From NCBI GenBank assembly GCA_018674025.1, contig JABHBC010000116.1, positions 1 through 12,331 of the forward strand: 12,331 nt of DNA, written 5' to 3'. The notes under the pieces are model-generated. The model worked only from the letters and a program-made list of their open reading frames with translations. It did no database searches and was not told the origin of the DNA. Numbering within the stretch: the stretch's first letter is position 1; each line of letters begins with the position of its first letter. Positions 1-7,979 of the stretch are shown here, one piece after another. A program made the position numbers and the translations under genes. The stretch comes from Flavobacteriaceae bacterium. GTDB taxonomy: Bacteria; Bacteroidota; Bacteroidia; Flavobacteriales; Flavobacteriaceae.

Positions 1-1383
1 GTTGAGGCTCCTGCTTACATCGGAATTGGAGTTTTCTTTTTATTTGTCTTATCTATATTTTTAGTTTCTAATAAAAACAAGTATTGGTTACTAACTTCAA
101 TTATAATTTCTCTGTTATTATCTTATGGTAAAAATTTTTCTTTACTAACAGATTTATTTATAGATTTTTTCCCTTATTATAATAAGTTTAGAGCCGTTAG
201 TTCGATACAAGTTATTTTAGAGCTTTGTATACCAGTTTTAGCTGTATACTCTCTACATACAATAATTAATAAAAATAAAGCTGTTAATGAGGTTAAAAAT
301 GCTTTAAATAAGACTACAACTGTATTTGTTGTTTTAATTGTAGTTTTATACTTATCAATTGACCTATTTGATTTTAGAGGTATTAACGATTCACTATATG
401 TAAATGCATATGGTCCTGGATATTTAGATGCATTAAAATTAGATAGAATGATATTGTTTAAATCAGATTTATTCAGAACTTTAATTTATGTAATTCTATC
501 CTTTTTAATCCTGAGCTTTTATCGAAAAAAAAATATCTCATCTAATTCTTTAATTATTCTTTTTATAATTATAGGATCATATGATTTAATTAGCTTCAAT
601 TATAATTATGTAAATTCTGATGATTTTGTTAATTCTAAAAAGGTTGATGTTCCATATGATGCTAACAAAGCCGATATTTCCATATTAAACGATAAATCTA
701 AATTTAGAGTCCTTGATTTGACTAGTAATTCAACAAAAGCCTCTTACTTTCATAATTCAGTTTTAGGGTATCATGCTGCGAAACTTTCTAACTATGATGC
801 ACTTTTAAAATTTTACATCTCCAATAATCATATGCCAGTTTTAAATATGCTTAATGTTAAATATTTTATAAGTAAAAATGACAAAAATGAATTTGAGGCT
901 TATATTAATGAAGATGCACAAGGAAATGCTTGGTTTGTAGAAAACATTCACAAAGTAGATTCTCAAAATGAAGCTATATTATCTCTTGACTCTTTAAATT
1001 TATCAAAGAGTGTTGTATCAACTAATATTAAAAGTCAAAAATTTACAATCCCTAACAATTCAAATATAAATTTAGTAGAATTTAAATCTAATTATTTAAA
1101 GTATACTGCTTCAAATAGTGAGAATGGTTATGCTGTTTTTTCAGAAATATTTTACCCAAAAGGTTGGAAAGTTTATGTCAACGGAATAGAAACTAACTTT
1201 GACAATGTAAATGTGGCTTTAAGAGGATTGTATTTAAATAAAGGAAATAATACAATAGAATGTTACTTCACCCCAGATGTTGTCAAAAATTCTTCTTATG
1301 TTAGTTTAGGAAGTTCTCTGTTATTATTGCTTTTAATGATTTCATCATTATTATATAACAATAAAAAAAGCTTAATAAATTGA
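1..1383 (+). CDS. YfhO-family membrane protein, C-terminal 460 residues (5' end outside window)
   Basis: The frame is open from base 1, so the gene begins before the window; the ATG at 448 lies inside the same open frame and is not the start. The visible part has hydrophobic segments at about residues 7-22, 29-42, 72-86, 105-122, 159-175 and 183-199. A large, presumably extracytoplasmic domain (about 200-435) follows, then a last membrane helix (about 437-453) with a basic tail (NNKKSLIN). Family marks are the FFPYYNKFRAVSS loop at about 56-68 and the YPKGWKVYVNG / RGLYLNKGNNTIE motifs near the end, which match the C-terminal domain of Bacteroidota YfhO proteins. Such proteins are often near 800 residues, so about 350 may be missing. 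YfhO relatives are integral-membrane glycosylation factors (in Bacillus linked to lipoteichoic acid glycosylation); the substrate in Bacteroidota is unknown to me. The stop TGA overlaps the TTG start of the glycosyltransferase, so the two are probably translationally coupled. Confidence 0.5.
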   Translation, partial: VEAPAYIGIGVFFLFVLSIFLVSNKNKYWLLTSIIISLLLSYGKNFSLLTDLFIDFFPYYNKFRAVSSIQVILELCIPVLAVYSLHTIINKNKAVNEVKNALNKTTTVFVVLIVVLYLSIDLFDFRGINDSLYVNAYGPGYLDALKLDRMILFKSDLFRTLIYVILSFLILSFYRKKNISSNSLIILFIIIGSYDLISFNYNYVNSDDFVNSKKVDVPYDANKADISILNDKSKFRVLDLTSNSTKASYFHNSVLGYHAAKLSNYDALLKFYISNNHMPVLNMLNVKYFISKNDKNEFEAYINEDAQGNAWFVENIHKVDSQNEAILSLDSLNLSKSVVSTNIKSQKFTIPNNSNINLVEFKSNYLKYTASNSENGYAVFSEIFYPKGWKVYVNGIETNFDNVNVALRGLYLNKGNNTIECYFTPDVVKNSSYVSLGSSLLLLLLMISSLLYNNKKSLIN

Positions 1384-2663
1384 AAAATAAAGTATTAATT
1401 ATAACTTATTATTGGCCGCCATATTCAGGACCTGGTGTTCAAAGATGGTTAAAATTTATAAAGTATTTCAATCAATTTGATATCCAACCTTATGTGTATA
1501 CCCCACAAATTTCAAATATTATCCAATCAGATGATTCGTTAATTACAGATATTCCAAAAAATATAGATATAATAAAAAAACCAATTTTTTTATATGATAA
1601 ATTTTTGAAATTGTTTTTACCAAAATATTACGCTAATTATAGTAGGGGGCTAATTCCTACCAAAGAGAGACTCACTATAATTGATAAAATATTACTTTTT
1701 CTTAGAGGTAATTTTTTTATACCTGACCCAAAATTATTTTGGGCTAATGGTTCTGTTAAATTTCTAAAGAATTACATAACTTCAAATGAAATTGATACAA
1801 TAATTACTACTGGTCCACCACACAGTATGCATCTTCTTGGAAAAAAATTAAAATCATTAACTAATGTTAAATGGTTAGCTGATTTTAGAGATCCTTGGAC
1901 AAATATCTGGTACAATAAAAAGTTTTTTTTCACCAAATCAACTTTAAATAAACATAAATATTTAGAAAAAAGTGTTCTCAATGAAGCTGATCATATAATA
2001 GTAACCTCTAACCGTTTAAATAAGGAGTATAGTAAATTAACTAATAGTCCAATATCAACTATAACAAATGGTTTTGACTACATTAATAATGATGATTCTA
2101 TTTTAGATGATAAATTTTCAATTTCACATATAGGTTCAATGTTATCAGATAGAAATCCTGAAATATTATGGAAAGTCTTAAATAACTTAATAAAAGAAGA
2201 GAAAATTTTAAAAAATTATCTTAAGTTAAATTTAGTTGGAAATGTTAGTTTTGAAGTTAAAGAATCAATTAAAAAATATTCATTGGAAACTTATGTTGAA
2301 TATATAGGCCATGTAGCATATGGTCAAACTAGTAAATATTTAAAAAATTCCCAGATACTGTTATTAATTCAAACAAATAAATTAGAATCCAATTATATTA
2401 TCCCAGCTAAACTATTTGAATATTTAAATTCTAATAGACCAATTATTTCAATATCAAATAACGATGATGTTGATAATATTATAAAAGATACTAATGTTGG
2501 TTCTAATTTCAAATATGATCAAGAACTTGAGCTTTATGATTGTATTTTAAATTATTTTGAAAAATTTTTAAATGATGGAATTAGTATTTTGCCAAAAAAC
2601 ATTAATAAATATAATAGAATTGAGTTAACTAAGTCTATCTCAAATATTATAAAAAATCTATAA
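1380..2663 (+). CDS. GT-B fold glycosyltransferase (GT4-like)
   Basis: This 427-residue soluble protein is a GT-B type glycosyltransferase that probably transfers a sugar from a nucleotide donor to a growing glycan on the cytoplasmic membrane face. The N-terminal Rossmann half opens with KVLIITYYWPP and a PGVQRW loop (residues 4-23), followed by TGPPHS (144-149) and DFRDPW (168-173), both typical of the Bacteroidota subfamily. The C-terminal half begins around residue 245 (ISHIGSM). It carries the donor-binding stretch IPAKLFEYLNSNRP (341-354), where Glu347 sits at the place of the second Glu of the family's E-x7-E motif. The start is TTG, chosen because the family's N-terminal beta strand begins right there and no ATG is available. 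It overlaps the upstream TGA within TTGA, and the stop TAA shares its last base with the next ATG (TAATG). Donor and acceptor cannot be told from sequence. Confidence 0.5.
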   Translation: MKNKVLIITYYWPPYSGPGVQRWLKFIKYFNQFDIQPYVYTPQISNIIQSDDSLITDIPKNIDIIKKPIFLYDKFLKLFLPKYYANYSRGLIPTKERLTIIDKILLFLRGNFFIPDPKLFWANGSVKFLKNYITSNEIDTIITTGPPHSMHLLGKKLKSLTNVKWLADFRDPWTNIWYNKKFFFTKSTLNKHKYLEKSVLNEADHIIVTSNRLNKEYSKLTNSPISTITNGFDYINNDDSILDDKFSISHIGSMLSDRNPEILWKVLNNLIKEEKILKNYLKLNLVGNVSFEVKESIKKYSLETYVEYIGHVAYGQTSKYLKNSQILLLIQTNKLESNYIIPAKLFEYLNSNRPIISISNNDDVDNIIKDTNVGSNFKYDQELELYDCILNYFEKFLNDGISILPKNINKYNRIELTKSISNIIKNL

Positions 2664-4144
2664 TGGGAATAGTAATCAATCAATCTATTAATAATACAAT
2701 TACAACATATCTTGGATTTGTCTTAGGTGCGTTTAATGTCTTGTTTTTATATACCTATTTTTTGTCAGATGAATATCATGGATTACTTGCTTTTATTATT
2801 TCAACTGCAACTATAATGCTCCCATTTATTTCTTTAGGAACTCACAATGGTATCATAAAATTTTATTCTTCGTATACTAATAAAACTGATAAAGATTCTT
2901 TCATAAGTATTATGTTGATTGTCCCATTATTAAGTGTTATACTTTTAACTGCTATAGGTATAACTTCAATGGATTTTATTAAATTAATATTACCTAAAAA
3001 TCAATATTTAAATGAAACTAATATTTGGGTAATAATAGTCACGGCGATCAGTTTTGCATATTTTGAGGTCTTTTATTCTTTAGTCAAAATTAAATTAATC
3101 TCAGTATTTGGTAATTTTTTAAAAGAAATATTCCATAGAGTTTTAATTTCTATTTTACTCATATTTATATATTTTGAATTAATTAATGAACAAGAATTTA
3201 TTTTAAGTGTTTTATCTATTTATGTGTTGAGAACTTTGATTATGATGATATATGCATTAAGATATAATTCTTTTGTTTTTAAGATAACTATGCCTAAAAA
3301 TTCATTTGTAATTTTTAAATATTTGATCATTATATGTCTTGCCGGAGCAGTTGCAAATATTGTTTTAGAAATAGATAAATTTATGATAGCTCAATATTTA
3401 GATATTTCAAAAGTTGCCTATTATTCTGTTGCGATATATATATCAACTTTAATCACTGTTCCAAGAAGATCGTTATTTCAAATTGCAAATCCTTTAAGTG
3501 CTAAGCTATTGAACGAAAAAAAGTTTACTGAATTAAATGTATTGTATAAAAAATCTAGTTTAAATCTATTAATTGTTTGTGGTTTTGTTTTTCTTTTAAT
3601 TGTTTATAATTTAAATGATATTTATGCTTTTATTCCTGAAAATTACAAACAAGGTTACTATGTTGTATTAATTATTTCATTTACTAAGATTTATAATGCT
3701 TTTTTAGGAAATGTTGATGGAATAATATTCAACAGCATTTTCTATGATAAAATAGTCTTTATAGGTGTTTTATTAACAATTGCAACAATTTATTTAAATT
3801 ATTTATTAATCCCATTGTACGGAATGGAAGGAGCTGCTATTTCTTCATTTATAGCTATTTGTTTATATAATTCCATAAAAATATATTTAGTTTATTTAAA
3901 ATTCAATTTGCATCCACTAACTAAAAACTCCTACAAAATTGCGATTATCATTCTTTTAGGTTTTATAATTTCTTTTTATTTTAATTTAGATTTTTCTCTA
4001 TACACAAATATATTTATTCAAACTTTTTTTGTGATTATAGCTTATGTATTTATGGTTATTTATTTTAAAATATCCGTTGATATTAATAACATATACACTA
4101 AATACATTTTTAAATTAAAAAACCTTGCAAACACAAAGAAGTGA
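2663..4144 (+). CDS. Oligosaccharide flippase (Wzx-like, MOP superfamily)
   Basis: This 493-residue, highly hydrophobic protein has about a dozen or more membrane helices, for example at residues 12-32, 40-60, 80-103, 120-143, 158-175, 215-237 and several through the C-terminal half. Pattern and length fit the polysaccharide-exporter branch of the MOP superfamily, which flips lipid-linked glycans across the inner membrane. The opening (MGIVINQS..TYLGFVLGAFNVLFLYTYFL) and GTHNGIIKFYSS at about 58-69 resemble flippases of flavobacteria. The ATG overlaps the stop of the glycosyltransferase (TAATG), which supports one mRNA with the two genes before it and a shared role in surface-glycan synthesis. 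The last codons contain the left arm of a terminator hairpin. Substrate unknown; family call confident, exact class (Wzx versus another MOP exporter) less so. Confidence 0.5.
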   Translation: MGIVINQSINNTITTYLGFVLGAFNVLFLYTYFLSDEYHGLLAFIISTATIMLPFISLGTHNGIIKFYSSYTNKTDKDSFISIMLIVPLLSVILLTAIGITSMDFIKLILPKNQYLNETNIWVIIVTAISFAYFEVFYSLVKIKLISVFGNFLKEIFHRVLISILLIFIYFELINEQEFILSVLSIYVLRTLIMMIYALRYNSFVFKITMPKNSFVIFKYLIIICLAGAVANIVLEIDKFMIAQYLDISKVAYYSVAIYISTLITVPRRSLFQIANPLSAKLLNEKKFTELNVLYKKSSLNLLIVCGFVFLLIVYNLNDIYAFIPENYKQGYYVVLIISFTKIYNAFLGNVDGIIFNSIFYDKIVFIGVLLTIATIYLNYLLIPLYGMEGAAISSFIAICLYNSIKIYLVYLKFNLHPLTKNSYKIAIIILLGFIISFYFNLDFSLYTNIFIQTFFVIIAYVFMVIYFKISVDINNIYTKYIFKLKNLANTKK

Positions 4145-4157
4145 TTTTGCAAGGTTT
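4120..4157. terminator. Hairpin terminator shared by flippase gene and uvrA
   Basis: A perfect 12-bp inverted repeat, AAACCTTGCAAA (4120-4131) and TTTGCAAGGTTT (4146-4157), encloses a 14-base loop. Read on the minus strand the stem runs into a T tract (TTTTTTAATTT), the classical intrinsic-terminator form, so it should end the uvrA transcript about 65 bases after its stop. On the plus strand only three T follow, so termination there may be weaker. The left arm and part of the loop are coding sequence of the flippase. Confidence 0.5.
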
Positions 4158-4222
4158 CTAACTAACTATCTAATAAATTAAACTAACTATTTTATTATTT
4201 GCAAAGAGTGTGCCAAAGTCAG

Positions 4223-6991
4223 CTATTTTAAATATTCTTTTAAATATTTAGCAGTAAGTGATTTGTTATTTTTGATTAAATCTTCTGGGCTTCCCTCAGC
4301 TATTATGTATCCACCCTTTTTTCCACCAACTGGACCTAAATCAATAATATAGTCAGAACATTTAATTAATTCTAAATTATGCTCAACAATAACTATAGTA
4401 TTTCCAATATCTATTAATGCATTAAATGAAGTAAGTAGTTTTTTTATATCATCTGTGTGTAACCCAGTAGTTGGTTCATCAAATATAAAAACACCTTTTT
4501 TATTACTATTTGCCTTACCTAAAAAATAAGCTAATTTAATTCTTTGAGCTTCACCACCAGAGAGGGTGGAGGAGCTTTGTCCTAACTTAACATATCCTAA
4601 ACCTACTTCCTTAAGGGATAGTAATTTTTTATATATTTTTATTTCTTCATTTGACTCAAAAAAACTTAGCGCTTCATTAATGGTCATATTTAAAATATCA
4701 AATATATTTTTATTTGAATATTTAACATCTAAAATCTCTTTTTTAAATCTACTTCCTTTACATTGATCACATACCAAATGTACGTCCGCCATGAATTGCA
4801 TTTCAATTGTTATTTCTCCATCTCCCTTACATTTATCACATCTTCCTCCATCAACATTAAAAGAAAAATGTTTTGGTTTGTACATCCTTTGTCTGCTTAG
4901 ATTATGATTTGAAAAAAGATTTCTAATATCATCATAAGCTTTAATGTAAGTTACTGGATTTGATCTTGATGATCTTCCGATTGGATTTTGATTAATAAAT
5001 TCAACAAAATCTATTTTTACTAAATCCCCATCAATTTTCGTGAATTCACCTGGCTTATTTTCAAATATCCCTAACTCATTCTGTAGCGCGGGGTATAATA
5101 TGTTTTTTACTAATGAGCTTTTACCACAACCTGATACACCTGTAATAGTTGTAATTACACCTAAAGGTATATTTACATTTATATTTTTTAAATTATTTTC
5201 ACGTGCTCCAATAATTTTTATAAAATCTTTACTGTTTCTTCTAAATTTTGGTACAGAAATTTCTATTTTTCTATTTAAATATTTAGCTGTTATTGAATCT
5301 TGTTTTAAGAATTTAGTATAATTTCCAAAAGCAACTAATTCACCACCCTCTGATCCTGCTTTTGGACCAATATCTATTATATGATCAGCCTGTTTCATTA
5401 TATCATGATCATGTTCAACAACTATCACTGTATTTCCTAGGTCTCTCAAAGATTTTAAAACTTTTATTAATCTAATTGTATCATTAGAATGTAATCCAAT
5501 ACTTGGTTCATCTAATATATATAGTGAACCTACTAAACTACTACCTAGAGATGTTGCTATATTAATTCTTTGACTCTCACCGCCAGATAAACTTTTTGAT
5601 TTTCTATTTAAGGTTAAATAATCTAAACCAACATTTGAAAGATGACCTAATCTAGCTTTAATTTCTATAAGTATTCTCTTTGATATTTGTTTTTCAGAAT
5701 CTGTTAATTTTATTTTATTAAAAAACAACAACAATTCTTTTATGGATAGATTAATTAACTCAGAAATTGATTTATTATTAACTTTTACAAAATTAGATTC
5801 CTCTCTTAATCTATTGCCTTTACATTGGGTGCAGAGTGTTTTTCCACGATATCTCGACAAGAGAACCCTGTTTTGAATTTTATATGATTTTGATTCAATT
5901 TTATTAAAAAATGCATTTATACCTTTGAAGTACTCATTTCCATCAAATAGTAAGTTCTTTTGATTTTCAGAAAGTTCATGATAAGGTTTATGAATTGGGA
6001 AGTTAAACTTATGACTTTGTTTGATAAAATCATTTTTATACTTACTTAATTTTTGTCCTTTCCATGGAAGAATAGCATCTTCGTATACAGAAAGTTCTTT
6101 GTTTTTGATGACAAGGTTTTTGTCAATTCCAACTATATCTCCATATCCTTCACATTTAGGGCAAGCTCCATAAGGATTGTTAAAGCTAAAAAGATTGGTT
6201 GAAGGTTCTAAGAAAACTTGACCATCTAATTCAAATCTAGTGTTAAATTCATGTAACTTATTATTATCTAAATCTTCAATAATACAAACACCGTTACCCT
6301 CAAAAATTGAGACTTCAATAGCATCAGCAAGCCTATTGTAAAAGGACTCATCATTTACAGTTATTATTCTATCAACAACAAGATAAAATTCATTAAAATC
6401 GATGTAATTAAAACTGTCAATTTTATCAACTACGTTATTATATTTTATACGGCTGTATCCTTGATTTTTTAGTAAATCTAATTTTTCATCAAAATCACTT
6501 TTGTTTTTACATTTAATTGGAGATAATAAAAGTAATTTCTGATTAATATTAAGTTTTTTTATGAAAGATAAAATGTCTGTAACAGTGTCTTTTTTTACTT
6601 TATTATTTGAAATAGGAGAGTATGTTACTCCAATCCTAGCATACAAAAGTTTTAAATAGTCATAAATCTCAGTACTTGTTCCAACAGTTGACCTTGGATT
6701 TGTAGTGTTTACTTTTTGTTCAATAGCTATTGCAGGTGATATTCCTGAAATATAATCTACTTTGGGTTTATCTAATTTTCCTAAGAATTGCCTGGCATAA
6801 CTAGATAAGCTTTCTACATATTTTCTTTGTCCCTCTGCGTATAAGGTATCAAATGCTAAAGATGACTTTCCAGAGCCGGAGAGTCCAGTAATTACAGTTA
6901 ATTTATTTCTAGGAATTTCGACATCAATATTTTTTAAATTATGAAGTTTTGCACCCTTAATATAAATATTTTTATTCCTATTTTTCTTCAC
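4223..6991 (-). CDS. uvrA: Excinuclease ABC subunit A (UvrA)
   Basis: UvrA is the cytoplasmic damage-recognition ATPase of nucleotide excision repair; as a dimer it loads UvrB at DNA lesions. The 922 residues cover the full family length (about 940). ABC module I: Walker A GLSGSGKS at 36-43, signature LSGGESQR at 468-475, Walker B ILDEP at 492-496. Module II: Walker A GVSGCGKS at 618-625, signature LSGGEAQR at 810-817, Walker B FIFDEP at 835-840. The C-terminal zinc module is intact (CDKC 718-721 and CDQC 741-744). The N-terminal zinc module keeps only one pair (CPKC 277-280); where E. coli has the first CxxC, this protein has FELDGQVF, which I believe is common in Bacteroidota. A further CTQC pair lies at 387-390. 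The start is GTG; no ATG lies between it and the upstream in-frame stop, and it places the family N-terminus (IYIKGAKLHNLKNI) correctly. Transcribed divergently from the sigma factor gene. Confidence 0.5.
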   Translation of the reverse strand: MKKNRNKNIYIKGAKLHNLKNIDVEIPRNKLTVITGLSGSGKSSLAFDTLYAEGQRKYVESLSSYARQFLGKLDKPKVDYISGISPAIAIEQKVNTTNPRSTVGTSTEIYDYLKLLYARIGVTYSPISNNKVKKDTVTDILSFIKKLNINQKLLLLSPIKCKNKSDFDEKLDLLKNQGYSRIKYNNVVDKIDSFNYIDFNEFYLVVDRIITVNDESFYNRLADAIEVSIFEGNGVCIIEDLDNNKLHEFNTRFELDGQVFLEPSTNLFSFNNPYGACPKCEGYGDIVGIDKNLVIKNKELSVYEDAILPWKGQKLSKYKNDFIKQSHKFNFPIHKPYHELSENQKNLLFDGNEYFKGINAFFNKIESKSYKIQNRVLLSRYRGKTLCTQCKGNRLREESNFVKVNNKSISELINLSIKELLLFFNKIKLTDSEKQISKRILIEIKARLGHLSNVGLDYLTLNRKSKSLSGGESQRINIATSLGSSLVGSLYILDEPSIGLHSNDTIRLIKVLKSLRDLGNTVIVVEHDHDIMKQADHIIDIGPKAGSEGGELVAFGNYTKFLKQDSITAKYLNRKIEISVPKFRRNSKDFIKIIGARENNLKNINVNIPLGVITTITGVSGCGKSSLVKNILYPALQNELGIFENKPGEFTKIDGDLVKIDFVEFINQNPIGRSSRSNPVTYIKAYDDIRNLFSNHNLSRQRMYKPKHFSFNVDGGRCDKCKGDGEITIEMQFMADVHLVCDQCKGSRFKKEILDVKYSNKNIFDILNMTINEALSFFESNEEIKIYKKLLSLKEVGLGYVKLGQSSSTLSGGEAQRIKLAYFLGKANSNKKGVFIFDEPTTGLHTDDIKKLLTSFNALIDIGNTIVIVEHNLELIKCSDYIIDLGPVGGKKGGYIIAEGSPEDLIKNNKSLTAKYLKEYLK

Positions 6992-7201
6992 GATTATATA
7001 AAAATATATAAAAAAGTAAATATAATATTAATTAGATTTATCTGAAGGTAATGACTACTTTTTTATTAGATTTTTTGGAATTTAAACCAATAAGCCTATA
7101 TTTGAATATAATAATTAACAATATACTGCCTATAGAATAACATTACTTTTTTAAATTTTATTTAAATAATTCGCAATTTATTTGCGACTAAATGTAATGT
7201 T
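6992..7201. other. Divergent intergenic region between uvrA and sigma factor gene
   Basis: These 210 bases hold no plausible gene. They contain the plus-strand promoter candidate at 7075-7104 and the structured leader at 7137-7203. I found no TAnnTTTG element reading toward uvrA, so its promoter remains unplaced. Confidence 0.5.
7075..7104 (+). promoter_or_regulatory. Bacteroidota-type promoter for the sigma factor gene
   Basis: TTG at 7075-7077 (within TTTTTTGG) and TATATTTG at 7097-7104 are separated by 19 bp. This matches the primary-sigma consensus of Bacteroidota (TTG, 17-23 bp, TAnnTTTG). Transcription would begin near 7110, giving a leader of about 90 bases that includes the whole folded element at 7137-7203. 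Pattern match only. Confidence 0.5.
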
Positions 7202-7203
7202 AT
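7137..7203 (+). promoter_or_regulatory. Predicted three-way-junction 5' leader covering the start codon
   Basis: A perfect 10-bp inverted repeat, ATAACATTAC (7137-7146) and GTAATGTTAT (7194-7203), would form an outer helix whose 3' strand contains the first two bases of the sigma factor ATG (7202-7204). Inside it sit two further perfect hairpins: TTTAAAT/ATTTAAA (7150-7156 with 7160-7166, loop TTT) and TCGCAA/TTGCGA (7171-7176 with 7182-7187, loop TTTAT). The fold would be a three-way junction in the 5' UTR that could restrict ribosome access. It resembles no riboswitch class I recognise; the arms are AT-rich and partly expected by chance, so function is inference. The outer repeat could also be a DNA operator. 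Confidence 0.5.
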
Positions 7204-7786
7204 GATTAATAATAAACTTTCAGATTCACAGTTAATAAGTGATTATATTAAAGGAAATGAGTTTTGTCTTGAGATTTTAATTAAAAGACATAAACAAAAG
7301 CTTTACAATTTTATTTATTCTAAGATTCAAGATAGAGATTTAACAGAAGATGTTTTTCAAGATACTTTTATTAAAGTGATAAGAACATTAAAATTGGGGA
7401 ATTACAATGAAGAGGGAAAATTTGTATCCTGGGTAATGAGAATTGCACACAATTTAGTTATTGATCATTTTAGAAAAAATAAAAGGTTACAGAAATTTCA
7501 AAGTTCTGAGAATTTTGATATATTTTCGGTTTTAAGGGATAACACACTAGGAGCAGAAGATACATTAATAAAAAACCAAATTGATAATGACGTTAGAGAT
7601 CTTATAGAATTACTTCCAAATGATCAAAAAGAAGTTCTTATTTATAGATTTTATAACGACTTAAGCTTTAAAGAAATTTCTTATAAGACAGGTGTAAGTA
7701 TTAACACATCTCTTGGAAGAATGAGGTATGCACTTATTAATCTTAGGAGTATTATTTCAAAAAAGAACATATCTCTTACTAAATAG
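7202..7786 (+). CDS. ECF-type RNA polymerase sigma factor (sigma-70 family)
   Basis: This 194-residue protein has only sigma regions 2 and 4, the layout of extracytoplasmic-function sigma factors, and would direct core RNA polymerase to a set of promoters. Region 2 spans about 17-95, with DLTEDVFQDTFIKVI (46-60) as region 2.2 and FVSWVMRIAHNLVIDHFRKNKR (74-95) covering 2.3-2.4, which contacts the -10 element. Region 4 spans about 130-185, with LLPNDQKEVLIYRF followed by the helix-turn-helix LSFKEISYKTGVSINTSLGRMRYAL that reads the -35 element. Length is normal for the family. No membrane anti-sigma factor is adjacent, so control may act on expression; a good promoter and a foldable leader that includes the start codon lie upstream. 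Neighbours uvrA, nth and bcp suggest a stress role, but targets cannot be read from the sequence. Confidence 0.5.
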   Translation: MINNKLSDSQLISDYIKGNEFCLEILIKRHKQKLYNFIYSKIQDRDLTEDVFQDTFIKVIRTLKLGNYNEEGKFVSWVMRIAHNLVIDHFRKNKRLQKFQSSENFDIFSVLRDNTLGAEDTLIKNQIDNDVRDLIELLPNDQKEVLIYRFYNDLSFKEISYKTGVSINTSLGRMRYALINLRSIISKKNISLTK

Positions 7787-7826
7787 CAATAATTTGTTTT
7801 ATTCTTCGTTATTAAGAAAAAACAAT

Positions 7827-7970
7827 ATGCAAAAAAATTACTCTGAGAAAAAGTTTTTTAATTCTTCATTACAACCAAAATCTGAAACTATTAATTTTTT
7901 AATTAATTATTCTAAATCATTAAGTATAATTGAACTTAACTCTAAAAAATTAGAAATCAATTTAAATTAA
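7827..7970 (+). CDS. Small conserved-looking protein downstream of the sigma factor (47 aa)
   Basis: This 47-residue frame begins at an ATG 40 bp after the sigma factor stop, preceded by an A-rich stretch (AAGAAAAAACAAT) typical of Bacteroidota starts. The same frame is open upstream to 7728, but that extension overlaps the sigma gene and reads as low-quality sequence, so I take the inner ATG. The product is hydrophilic with no membrane helix or cysteine: a basic head, LQPKSETINFLINYSKSLS in the middle, and a KKLEINLN tail. From memory, short proteins with a similar 'LQP..ETI.FLLNYSKAL' core often follow this sigma gene in flavobacteria; that is recollection, not a search. It could be a cofactor or antagonist of the sigma factor, or unrelated. 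The stop overlaps the convergent nth stop by 4 bases. Confidence 0.5.
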   Translation: MQKNYSEKKFFNSSLQPKSETINFLINYSKSLSIIELNSKKLEINLN

Positions 7971-7979
7971 TTTCTGATT
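7948..7979. terminator. AT-rich palindrome at the small ORF / nth junction
   Basis: Positions 7948-7979 form an almost perfect 16+16 palindrome centred at 7963/7964, with one C/A mismatch and one T/G pair in the arms. On the minus strand it is followed by a run of T (complement of AAAAAA at 7944-7949); on the plus strand TTTTTTT occurs a little downstream at about 7994-8000. It lies across both stop codons and could act as a bidirectional terminator, though the nearly all-AT stem is weak. Confidence 0.5.

Noticed and set aside
448..1383. A 311-codon ORF starting at ATG 448
   Set aside because: The same frame is open back to base 1 and the upstream residues carry YfhO membrane helices and the FYNKFR-type loop, so 448 is an internal methionine.
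1772..1981. Minus-strand ORF inside the glycosyltransferase
   Set aside because: Shadow frame; the sense frame carries clear family motifs.
4160..4190. Two direct copies of AACTAACTAT 21 bp apart (4160-4169 and 4181-4190)
   Set aside because: Short, AT-rich and isolated; the two-helical-turn spacing is suggestive but two copies after a terminator are weak evidence for a binding site.
4566..5321. Plus-strand ORFs inside uvrA (4566-4766 and 5040-5321)
   Set aside because: They are antisense shadows of UvrA signature and Walker A coding sequence, with no independent start context.
7728..7826. N-terminal extension of the small ORF overlapping the sigma gene
   Set aside because: It overlaps conserved region 4 coding sequence in another frame; the ATG at 7827 has a better upstream context and gives a sensible protein.
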